Notes: generated from the sequence alone by a model not told the origin. Counted from the stretch's first letter, positions 1 to 5,875 are shown. The stretch: DNA of 7,736 nucleotides from Actinomycetes bacterium (GCA_021844725.1 JAKBSX010000111.1:1-7736), one strand, 5' to 3'. Numbers and translations: made by a program.

Positions 1-705
1 GTGCATTGGTGGCCTTGGCATGACGTTTCCACCCGCTACATCGAGTGCAGCATAAAGATTTGTCGTGCCATGTCTGACGTAATCATGGGTTTGTCTCTCT
101 GGCACAAAGGGTCTAAGTGGAAGAACAGGCTGTGTTCGATCGAGTGCCTCGGTCTGAGTCTTCTCATCCAGACAAAGCACAAGTGCGGCATCTGGAGGGT
201 TCAAATCTAGTCCAACCACATCTCTTGTCTTTTCAGTGAACTCCGGATCGGTAGATATGTTGAAGTACTGAACGATGTGGGGCTTTAGCTCAAAAGTTCT
301 CCAGATCCTAAAGATGGCGTTTTGACACATGGCTAACTTTTCTGCCAAAGAATAAGTCGACCAGTGTGTTTCATTATCCGGGGTCTCATTCAAGGTGGTC
401 TCTATGACCTTCATTACCATTTCATCGCTAATGGTTCTTGGAGCTCCGCTTCTCGGTGCATCGCTAAGAGTTCCTACACCGTATTTCGAAAATCTGAGTC
501 TCCACTTGGAAACGGTCTTCTCGGTAGTACCCACTTCGCTAGCAATTTGACCATTGGTTTTTCCATCTTTACATTCCAAGGCTATTTTGGCACGTAAAAC
601 TTGGGCTTGAGTAGCAGTTGATTTCCTGATCAAAGATTCAAGAAACTCTCGATCATCATCACTTATAATTACCTCTGCTGGCTTACGTCCTTTTTGCTTG
701 CTCAT
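1..705 (-). CDS. IS630-family transposase, N-terminal 235 residues (runs off left edge)
   Basis: The minus strand reads open from ATG at 705 to the window edge for 235 codons without a stop. The product is a DDE transposase for cut-and-paste movement of an IS630-type element. An N-terminal helix-turn-helix region (about residues 35-75, including NGQIASEVGTTEKTVSKW) is followed by a linker with SGAPRTIS. The first catalytic Asp, D180, lies in VLCLDEKTQ, and the downstream LDRTQPVLP and RHGTTNLYAALD are typical of the family. The second Asp and the Glu lie beyond the edge, since full members are about 340-360 residues. A purine-rich AGGGGGT lies just before the ATG and supports this start. No frameshift is visible, so the element may be active. 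Its terminal repeats cannot be fixed because only one end is present. Confidence 0.92.
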   Translation of the reverse strand, partial: MSKQKGRKPAEVIISDDDREFLESLIRKSTATQAQVLRAKIALECKDGKTNGQIASEVGTTEKTVSKWRLRFSKYGVGTLSDAPRSGAPRTISDEMVMKVIETTLNETPDNETHWSTYSLAEKLAMCQNAIFRIWRTFELKPHIVQYFNISTDPEFTEKTRDVVGLDLNPPDAALVLCLDEKTQTEALDRTQPVLPLRPFVPERQTHDYVRHGTTNLYAALDVAGGNVMPRPPMH

Positions 706-829
706 GTCTACCCCCTATGTTTTATCACTCAGAAGGTAAAACAGCGCACAAATGGATTAATTCCCTTATCTAACATAAATTCTAAATTAGGACACTGGGG
801 CTCCCGCGCATAAGTTCGTTGAATATAAC
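706..829. other. Spacer between IS630 transposase and IS630 remnant; probably contains an IS end
   Basis: This AT-rich spacer separates the start of the edge transposase from the stop of the older IS630 remnant. It should hold the right terminal inverted repeat of the first element and the junction with the second. IS630 elements insert at TA dinucleotides and several are present. With the other end of the element outside the window the exact boundary cannot be assigned. No open reading frame of note is seen. Confidence 0.4.
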
Positions 830-1189
830 TCATGCAGCTGTCCGCTTAGCGTTCAAGACCCACTTGAACGGGGTAGCCGTTTCACTGTGATGTGCAATGA
901 ATGCCATCATTTTCTCAACCAGGTCACCTCGTGAAGAGAACTCCCCTCGACGTAAAAGTTTACGTGTCAGAATCGAAAAGAATGCCTCTACCTGATTGAG
1001 CCAGCTGGCATGGGTCGGGGTGTGATGTACCACAAAGCGAGGGTGTTCAGCTATCCAGGTCCTAGTGGCCTTAGAGGTATGTGATGAGCTATTGTCTAAA
1101 ACCATGTGGATGGAAAGTGAACTGTCAATGCTCTTTTCAATTTCCTCTAAAAATCCAATGAAGTGCAATGAGTCATTGCGTTCAATATC
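830..1189 (-). pseudogene. IS630-family transposase remnant, C-terminal third
   Basis: This is a truncated second IS630 transposase. In-frame similarity to the family starts at about RNDSLHFIGFLEEIE, just inside a TGA at 1192-1190, and continues to a TGA at 830. HMVLDNSSSH carries the second catalytic Asp. HTPTHASWLNQVEAFF carries the catalytic Glu, with 35 residues between them, as expected for the DDE core of this family. The tail (TPFKWVLNAKRTAA) is a normal family C-terminus. The N-terminal two thirds, including the DNA-binding domain and first Asp, are missing, and the only in-frame start is an internal TTG at 1168. It cannot be the missing C-terminus of the edge transposase: both run on the minus strand and this piece lies upstream of the other's start, so it is an independent copy. 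Confidence 0.88.
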
Positions 1190-1297
1190 TCAGAGACTTA
1201 CACCCTAACCCCGGAAAGCCGAAAAGTAGCTCTTTTTGTAAAAAGTGCGGAAGTAACGGTGTAGTATCCGCAGTATAACCTTGCGGAGGTGATTTAA
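1190..1297 (+). promoter_or_regulatory. Upstream region of the SHOCT gene, with inverted repeats
   Basis: This is the only non-coding space ahead of the SHOCT gene, so its promoter should lie here or in the flanking IS remnant. Two inverted repeats are visible. TGCGGA (1246-1251) pairs with TCCGCA (1267-1272) across 15 bp, and TACACC (1199-1204) pairs with GGTGTA (1259-1264). TATAAC at 1274-1279 could be a -10 box, but no good -35 lies 16-18 bp upstream of it. A strong Shine-Dalgarno, GGAGGTGA (1285-1292), sits 5 bp before the ATG. Operator function for the repeats is inference. Confidence 0.4.
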
Positions 1298-1558
1298 ATG
1301 GGATATTACTATGCTGGAGGTCCTGGCTCATGGTTTCCGATCTTGGGATTCATTATGATGCTTGCATTCCTTGCAGTCGTGGTTTTCTTGGTTGCTTTCT
1401 TTTTCAGACGGCCGATCCGTCACATTGGAATGCACGATCACGATGGAATGTGGCGTGTAGGAAATGCTCTTTCAATACTCAACGAGCGTTTTGCCCGGGG
1501 TGAGATCGATATTGACGAATACAACCAAAAAAAAGAGGCTCTCAAACAGCAGGAATGA
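1298..1558 (+). CDS. Small membrane-anchored SHOCT-domain protein
   Basis: The 86-residue protein has a Gly/Tyr-rich start and one long hydrophobic helix (about residues 13-36) ending at FFRRP, which predicts the C-terminal part in the cytoplasm by the positive-inside rule. A His/Asp-rich stretch follows (HIGMHDHDGMW, residues 42-52) that could bind metal. A C-terminal SHOCT motif (about 57-82: LSILNERFARGEIDIDEYNQKKEAL) completes it. SHOCT is a short helical domain found at protein ends across bacteria and is often thought to mediate oligomerisation; no precise function can be assigned. The start is supported by GGAGGTGA 5 bp upstream. The gene is intact although IS remnants flank it on both sides, which suggests selection has kept it. 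It is convergent with the IS3 remnants and shares no operon with another visible gene. Confidence 0.85.
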   Translation: MGYYYAGGPGSWFPILGFIMMLAFLAVVVFLVAFFFRRPIRHIGMHDHDGMWRVGNALSILNERFARGEIDIDEYNQKKEALKQQE

Positions 1559-1596
1559 TCTTCAATAGTGAGATCAAGGCATAATCTAAAATCCCA

Positions 1597-1872
1597 TCAA
1601 AAGTGTTTGACGATCTGAACCTCGAAACACGTCCGAACTGCGTTCTCGAGTGCCTTGATATGCTCGGCTTCAGCGGTTGTAACGCCATCTCGCTTACCAT
1701 TGTAAATCTCAGCCCTGCGAACCCAGACACGCAGTGTCTCTGGTGTCATTTCCAATTCCTGCGACACTGACTGAATTGCTGCCCACTGCGATGGATACTC
1801 ACCCCGTTGATCAGTTACCATACGGATTGCTCGATCACGAACTTCTGGTGCGTACCTGTTTATCTTTCCAAT
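1597..1872 (-). pseudogene. IS3-family orfA remnant (start codon lost, 3' end degenerate)
   Basis: The reading frame matches the OrfA (HTH) protein of IS3-type elements: GKINRYAPEVRDRAIRMV then TDQRGEYPSQWAAIQSVS and ETLRVWVRRAE, which is the HTH block that binds the IS ends. The family normally begins with Met at this GK, but here the codon is ATT (1872-1870). There is no ATG, GTG or TTG between it and the in-frame TGA at 1893-1891, so the start seems mutated; a truncated start at ATG 1821 remains possible. After KALEN the sequence departs from the usual leucine-zipper part (FEVQIVKHF, then TGA). It resembles a decayed form of the expected ANEILK-type segment. No orfB follows, so this is a dead fragment. 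Confidence 0.8.
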
Positions 1873-1927
1873 AATGACAACTCCATTCTCTCAAGATTAG
1901 GAGTGTCTAAGATTATGCCGGAGCGAT

Positions 1928-2327
1928 TCAGTAGTCGTAGAACGCTGAACGTGAGACTTCGAGGAGCTTGCACATCATCTTTATGTCGTAGAGCTCCTGG
2001 TTAATGGGAATGAACCTATGTTTATCGGCTACTTCTGCATCGATGCGAAGTAGCCAGCGGCTTTTTTGAAAAGGAGTTCTCAGCCTTCAGCTGGGCGTTC
2101 TCCTTTTCAAGTTGACGTATCCAGGCACCCTCGGTAAAAGACGACGGACCGTCATTTGTGCTTCCTGCTCGATTCCAAAGAGTTACCCAACCTGAAAAGG
2201 TGCTCGGTTTCACACCTAAATCGCCGGCACACTCATGAACTGATTTGCCTGAATCCTTCCAGTACCTGACCGTTTCATCTTTGAACTCGGGCGAATAGCG
2301 GTTGATTCTCGAACCTTTTGAAACCAT
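1928..2327 (-). pseudogene. IS3-family orfA plus 5' part of orfB, disrupted; contains A6G slippage site
   Basis: ATG at 2327, preceded by GGAAAG, opens a 101-codon OrfA-like frame. It has an HTH (NRYSPEFKDETVRYWKDSGK, then DLGVKPSTFSGWV) and a leucine-zipper start (IRQLEKENAQLKAEN). At 2067-2061 lies AAAAAAG. Reading past it in the -1 frame gives KKAAGYFASMQK, the expected continuation, up to TAG at 2031-2029. A further frame change gives KHRFIPINQELYDIK then MMCKLLEVSRSAFYDY, the conserved beginning of IS3 OrfB, ending at TGA 1930-1928. IS3 elements make the active OrfAB transposase by programmed -1 slippage at A6G, so the first shift can be natural. The second shift and the loss of the whole DDE domain make it defective. 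It differs in sequence from the neighbouring orfA remnant, so it is a separate element. Confidence 0.82.
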
Positions 2328-2372
2328 TTGATTACTTTCCTTTCAACACTGATTCTAATTCAGCAGTTACTG

Positions 2373-2396
2373 TGTCCGGGAAAGTGGGACTGGCCA
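2373..2396. repeat. Candidate terminal repeat of the IS3-family remnant
   Basis: On the minus strand this reads TGGCCAGTCCCACTTTCC followed by CGGACA. It sits about 45 bp upstream of the orfA start and begins with TG, as many IS3-family ends do. The matching right end is not found because the 3' part of the element has been lost, so the assignment rests only on position and style. Confidence 0.3.
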
Positions 2397-2436
2397 GTTT
2401 TACCTCCTGGAAGCTAGTGTTGTGAGGCTTTAGTCG

Positions 2437-3828
2437 TCACCCATACGGCAGATCGATGGCGAATACAGTGCTGTCCTGGTCGCTTCTGATATTCCATTTC
2501 GCCCCAATACGCTTTACAATGCTGTCGGCAATAGCAAGTCCAAGTCCGTAGTGATCGCTTGAGGCCGCCCTCTTTCCGCGATAAAATCTCTGAAAAATCT
2601 CTTCCAAGTCATCAGGCGGTATAGGAGTGCCTTGGTTTTGAATACCTACACGAACGATATAAGGATCTTTAAAAGCAACAGCAAAAACCACCACTGTCGA
2701 CTTAGGTGATGAGTAAGCGTCTGCGTTTTCCACAAGTACTCTTAATGCAGCCTCCAAAAGAACTGGATCCGTCATTACGTTAGACTGTTCAAGATCCTGG
2801 GTCTGCAAAACTAGCGGATGATGCATACATAAGTCCCGCAAGTTACCAGCAATTCGTTCTAAATAGCCAACTATATCCAGTTGCTCCATCCTCGGTGAAG
2901 AATCAGATTCAGCACTTGAGAGCTGCAACAAACGATCTACAAGGGTAGCCATGGCTTGCGACTCTCTCGTTACTGCCTTAAGGTCTTGACGAGTCAAGTC
3001 TGGGTGTCCAATGAGTCTTTGAGCTAAAGATTCAAGATTACCCTGGATCACCTGGATCGGAGTTCTAAGGGAGTGCGCAGCATTACTGATGAATTCCCGC
3101 TCACGAAGTTGAGCCAGGCTTAATCGCTCTAACATGTTATTAAAGGACTCAGTCAGTGATTTTACCTCAGAAAGTCGTGAATGGACAGTAGCTGAAAACG
3201 CTGCCTTGTCAACATTTAAAGTAACTGTTCTTGCCACCTTCTCAAGGTCACGTAAAGGACCCGTAACCCGTCGTACAATCAATGTAACAGCAGTCAAGGT
3301 GCTCATAACTAGAACGAGGCTCCCCAGCGCCAGCGCAATTCTGAGCGTATAAAGCAGCGAGGCGATATGACTTTCACCTTCGACAAAAATCACCCTCCAT
3401 CTTGCATTCCCTACACTGATTGGAGCAGACGCGAATAGATAAGGAATCCCTTGATATCGTATCCAACCGGAACGACTTACGTGAGTCCAACCCAGGGCCG
3501 GAGAAATAGGAGGTTTTACACCACTTGCAGCTATAAAGCGTCCTTCATTGGTTGCGAGCAACACATATTCACTCCCTGAGACCGCAAGATAGGCCAAATC
3601 TTCCACTGGAGCCCGATTTGGATGGGATCTGTATTCAGATGCCAGCTTTCCAGCCGACACTCGAGCTGAGAATACAACCTCGTCAATTCCCTGAGATATG
3701 AGAGTATTACCTACCATGGAGTACACAAAAATACTAGAACCAAGTACTGCTAATACCAAGGCGCATTCAATACCAATCGTAAGCACCCATGAGATTCGCC
3801 AGGTTCGTGCTCCTAGACCCCTACTCAT
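2437..3828 (-). CDS. Membrane sensor histidine kinase (HAMP-HisKA-HATPase_c)
   Basis: The 463-residue kinase has two membrane helices (about 13-38 and 159-185) around a roughly 120-residue extracytoplasmic sensor region. A HAMP linker follows (about 186-238), then a HisKA dimerisation domain with the phosphorylated His252 in AAHSLRTPI, and a C-terminal ATPase domain. The N box is VENADAYSSP (N368), the G1-like box is NQGTPIPP, the F box is IFQRFYRG and the G2 box is HYGLGLAIA. G1 has Asn where Asp is usual and Pro for the second Gly, a form also seen in some heavy-metal-type kinases such as CusS. The residue after His is Ser rather than Glu/Asp, as in PhoQ. It should phosphorylate the overlapping response regulator (8-bp ATGAGTAG overlap, translational coupling). 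The sensor region has no recognised fold, so the signal is unknown. Confidence 0.94.
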   Translation of the reverse strand: MSRGLGARTWRISWVLTIGIECALVLAVLGSSIFVYSMVGNTLISQGIDEVVFSARVSAGKLASEYRSHPNRAPVEDLAYLAVSGSEYVLLATNEGRFIAASGVKPPISPALGWTHVSRSGWIRYQGIPYLFASAPISVGNARWRVIFVEGESHIASLLYTLRIALALGSLVLVMSTLTAVTLIVRRVTGPLRDLEKVARTVTLNVDKAAFSATVHSRLSEVKSLTESFNNMLERLSLAQLREREFISNAAHSLRTPIQVIQGNLESLAQRLIGHPDLTRQDLKAVTRESQAMATLVDRLLQLSSAESDSSPRMEQLDIVGYLERIAGNLRDLCMHHPLVLQTQDLEQSNVMTDPVLLEAALRVLVENADAYSSPKSTVVVFAVAFKDPYIVRVGIQNQGTPIPPDDLEEIFQRFYRGKRAASSDHYGLGLAIADSIVKRIGAKWNIRSDQDSTVFAIDLPYG

Positions 3829-4492
3829 GAGCTGGCCTCAAAACGTACCCGATGCCTCTCACCGTCTCGATTACAACCTGTCCATCTGGGTTCAAGCGTT
3901 CGCGCAATCTCTTAACAGTTACATCAACAACGTTTGATTCTGCGTAGAACATGTACCCCCAAGCCAACTCCAGCAATTGATCGCGAGCTAGTACCTTTTT
4001 GGTGTGATTCATAAATGCCCGGAGAAGATCGAACTCTCGTCGGCTTAGCTCAATGGGTAGACCCCGCTGTTCTACGCTCCTCTCTTCTACCCATAGGCGG
4101 AGATCACAGAACTCGAGTACCGGTCCTCTGTCACCCGTTGTTCGTCTTGATACTGCTCGTATTCGTGCTATTAATTCTCCAATGACAAAAGGTTTTATGA
4201 TGTAGTCATCTGCACCTTTGTCTAGGGCTTCAATCCGATCAGAAACAGCATCTCGTGCCGTTACCATAATCCTCGCTGTATTTCCTAGCGTCATTAACTC
4301 CTGGCAGAGTTCAATGCCATTTCTGTCAGGAAGCATAACGTCGATCAGAACGACATCGTAAGCACCTTGACGAGCTAACGATAGGGCAGCCGCTGCGGTT
4401 TCAGCAAGGTCGCACTCCCACTTTACTTTATCCAATTCTCTCGTTAGCCATCTTCCCATTTCTGGGTGATCTTCAACTATTAGAACTCGCAT
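3821..4492 (-). CDS. OmpR/PhoB-family response regulator
   Basis: The 223-residue transcription factor is full length for the family. The receiver domain (about 1-115) has the acidic pair E7/D8, phospho-acceptor D51 in LIDVMLPD, T78 in MVTAR and K100 in YIIKPF. The C-terminal winged-helix DNA-binding domain (about 125-220) has the typical LSRREFDLLRAF, the SNVVDVTVKRLRERL recognition region and the ETVRGIGYVL wing. GGAG lies 6 bp before the ATG. It is the first gene of a two-gene unit with the sensor kinase. Its regulon is not known; repeats upstream of its own gene are candidate autoregulatory sites, and the secreted PepSY-like protein gene further upstream is a plausible target. Confidence 0.96.
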   Translation of the reverse strand: MRVLIVEDHPEMGRWLTRELDKVKWECDLAETAAAALSLARQGAYDVVLIDVMLPDRNGIELCQELMTLGNTARIMVTARDAVSDRIEALDKGADDYIIKPFVIGELIARIRAVSRRTTGDRGPVLEFCDLRLWVEERSVEQRGLPIELSRREFDLLRAFMNHTKKVLARDQLLELAWGYMFYAESNVVDVTVKRLRERLNPDGQVVIETVRGIGYVLRPAHE

Positions 4493-4845
4493 ACCATGCT
4501 CCGTATAAGCGACCAGTTATGCAGAATTGTCTCGTGAAAACTGTGAACGCTGAAAACACAACTCTTTCACGCTAAAGAATACTCCGTTCCGAGTCGCAAC
4601 GGCTTAATTCCCCATGTCCCATGCGGCACCTCCAAGATCCTCAAATTTGCCCCAGCGCAATACACCCCGTCTACAATTGCGTCGTACGCGCAAGTTCTCC
4701 GTAAAATCCAGTTGTATATATCAAGAAATCCGACTTCGAACTCTCACCTTACTAACTTGCACATCTAACTCATTTTCATGAGACCTTCTAAAAAGTGGCT
4801 TGATCGTTCATACTCCCTTTATCAGGAATATGAATATGCTCACGT
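4493..4845 (-). promoter_or_regulatory. 353-bp intergenic region ahead of the response regulator
   Basis: No convincing open reading frame is seen here. It must carry the 3' end signals of the upstream secreted-protein gene and probably a promoter for the two-component genes. Near the regulator on the plus strand are three TGAAnnC heptamers: TGAAAAC at 4535-4541, TGAACGC at 4544-4550 and TGAAAAC at 4551-4557. An inverted TTCACGC lies at 4566-4572. Direct repeats of this style are what OmpR-type regulators bind, so autoregulation is possible. No clear -35/-10 pair could be fixed. Confidence 0.4.
4807..4834 (-). terminator. Weak hairpin after the secreted-protein gene
   Basis: TTCATACTCC (4807-4816) and GGAATATGAA (4825-4834) form a 10-bp stem with one G-U pair and an 8-base loop, starting 12 bp past the stop of the secreted-protein gene. 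The stem is AT-rich, and the nearest T run in the transcript (TTTTT) lies about 11 bases after it. Intrinsic termination would therefore be inefficient, and some read-through into the two-component genes is possible. Confidence 0.3.
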
Positions 4846-5601
4846 TTAGCTCCCTACGCTTTGTCTAATTAGCTGATTGGAAGCACTGAATAGATCTATA
4901 ACTTTTACAGTTCCACCTTGACTCAACTTAATTTTGATGTTCATCTGAGTATCACTTCCTTGACTCGAGCTGAACTTCACCCATCTAAACGTGCCATGTT
5001 GTTGAGCCAGTGCTTGATTCACAAATGTCTGGAATGCACCAGGCACCGCCGTCAATTTTACTCCATAGGTAATGCCGCTCCCGGAGCGAGTCGGACGTGC
5101 GGAATTGGACTTATCAGGAGAAGGTGAGCCGTTCTCTGGAGCGCTTACCTTCTCTGGAGCGCTTACCTTCTCTGGAGCGCTTACCTTCTCTGGAGCGCTT
5201 ACCTTCTCTGGAGCGCTTACCTTCTCTGGAGCGTTACTTTTAGGCGAGGTGCTGTGGTCCTTTGGGCTGGACGCCGAGCTTTGCTCATTAGAGACCTTCT
5301 TCAAAACCACACTGCCGTTCGCCATTAACACTTTCACGTCGTAGACAGTTGAATTATAAAGTACATGGATGTCATAAACGGCAGAACCTTGATAAGTGTC
5401 AGACGAGGTGTTCGTAACCGTGCCACCTCCGACAACTGTTAAAGCCACTTGATCAGCTTGACTCGCTGTTATCGAAGTAGTTGGAGTCGACGCAGCAGCT
5501 GTAGGTGTCGGACTAAACTGAGCGCTAACAAGAGCCATACCAGGCACCGCAACCGCGCCAGCCGAGAACAGCCCCATAACTAATGACCTTTTTATTGACA
5601 T
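4846..5601 (-). CDS. Secreted PepSY-like protein with hexapeptide-repeat linker
   Basis: The 251-residue protein starts at an ATG with AGGAGG 5 bp upstream. It has a signal peptide (KR, then a hydrophobic core to about residue 27, VSAQ), with no lipobox, LPXTG motif or cysteine, so release outside the membrane is predicted. Residues about 44-102 look like a PepSY domain: a helix (ITASQADQVAL), then strand pattern YDIHVLYNS and YDVKVLMANGSVVLKK. A Ser/Pro/Lys-rich linker contains five exact APEKVS hexapeptides plus APENGS (124-159). The C-terminal region (about 177-251) again shows a helix, then NIKIKL and GGTVKVIDLFSASNQLI, which resembles a second, divergent PepSY fold. PepSY domains are linked to inhibition of proteases or to envelope signalling. 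Position next to a two-component system suggests a regulatory partner or target; this is not shown by sequence. Confidence 0.78.
   Translation of the reverse strand: MSIKRSLVMGLFSAGAVAVPGMALVSAQFSPTPTAAASTPTTSITASQADQVALTVVGGGTVTNTSSDTYQGSAVYDIHVLYNSTVYDVKVLMANGSVVLKKVSNEQSSASSPKDHSTSPKSNAPEKVSAPEKVSAPEKVSAPEKVSAPEKVSAPENGSPSPDKSNSARPTRSGSGITYGVKLTAVPGAFQTFVNQALAQQHGTFRWVKFSSSQGSDTQMNIKIKLSQGGTVKVIDLFSASNQLIRQSVGS
5132..5239 (-). repeat. Tandem 18-bp repeat, six units, in frame within the secreted-protein gene
   Basis: The plus-strand unit TTCTCTGGAGCGCTTACC starts at 5132, 5150, 5168, 5186, 5204 and 5222. The first five are identical, and the sixth diverges after GGAGCG. Each unit encodes one six-residue repeat (APEKVS on the minus strand). 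Exact identity at the DNA level, not only in protein, points to recent expansion by slippage or unequal recombination. Because 18 is a multiple of three, copy-number change alters linker length without breaking the frame. Confidence 0.95.
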
Positions 5602-5782
5602 TTTTCCCTCCTTTGGAGATAACTACGGAAATAACTCTAAGACCCTTAAATGATCGCAAGATGACAAAACGACTGGCTAGTTAGATGCAATAGCCTGATC
5701 ACTTCGGGTGTGTGATCGCGTCCAAACAGTCATACGGGCATCCGAGGCAGGACCGGTTTAACCAAGTAAATCTGAAGCCTAG

Positions 5783-5800
5783 ATACGACGAGGGTCGTAT
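5783..5800 (+). promoter_or_regulatory. Candidate operator palindrome overlapping the -35 position
   Basis: ATACGACGAGGGTCGTAT is a perfect inverted repeat with 7-bp arms and a 4-bp centre. It ends 15 bp before a consensus TATAAT, so it covers the place where a -35 element should be (about 5791-5797), and that place has no recognisable -35. This geometry is typical of a regulator-controlled promoter, either blocked by a repressor or helped by an activator. No regulator gene for it lies in the window. Confidence 0.55.
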
Positions 5801-5814
5801 AAGTTATTGAAAAT

Positions 5815-5820
5815 TATAAT
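5815..5820 (+). promoter_or_regulatory. -10 box (TATAAT) of the probable cupin/ABC operon promoter
   Basis: This is a perfect match to the bacterial housekeeping -10 consensus in an AT-rich stretch. Transcription would start near 5827, leaving a leader of about 100 bases before the first plausible start codon. No -35 match exists at 16-18 bp spacing, which suggests dependence on a factor bound at the palindrome upstream. Confidence 0.45.
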
Positions 5821-5875
5821 CCGCGAGGCTACCTAGAATGCCTACCTGAAGAAGCGGCCAGCACTGTCCTCGCGG
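5821..5875 (+). repeat. Long-range inverted repeat in the leader region
   Basis: CCGCGAGG (5821-5828) and CCTCGCGG (5868-5875) are perfect 8-bp complements around 39 bp. CTACC follows each arm, and CTACCTAGAA / CTACCTGAA form a short direct repeat inside. If transcription begins near 5827 the first arm would be mostly missing from the RNA, so action at the DNA level, or a different start site, would be needed. Confidence 0.5.

Noticed and set aside
364..597. Plus-strand frame of 77 codons
   Set aside because: It lies fully antisense to the well-supported IS630 transposase and has no recognisable protein features.
1542..1730. Minus-strand frame of 62 codons overlapping the SHOCT gene end
   Set aside because: It is an alternative frame across the IS3 orfA remnant with no family similarity.
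2390..2436. Transcription terminator after the kinase gene
   Set aside because: Only a 4-bp CCAG/CTGG pairing is visible, with no T run in the right place.
3060..3090. Ser after the phospho-accepting His of the kinase (HSLRTP) as a sign of an inactive kinase
   Set aside because: PhoQ has the same HSL form and is active, so this is a known variant rather than a defect.
3698..3937. Plus-strand frame of 79 codons across the regulator/kinase junction
   Set aside because: It is antisense to the overlapping ends of two well-supported genes and has no ribosome binding site.
5132..5239. Tandem repeats as a CRISPR array
   Set aside because: The 18-bp units are directly adjacent with no spacers and are in frame within a coding gene.
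5072..5344. Plus-strand open frame with GALTFS repeats across the tandem-repeat region
   Set aside because: It is the antisense image of the APEKVS repeats. It has no ribosome binding site, and the minus-strand frame has a signal peptide and domain structure.
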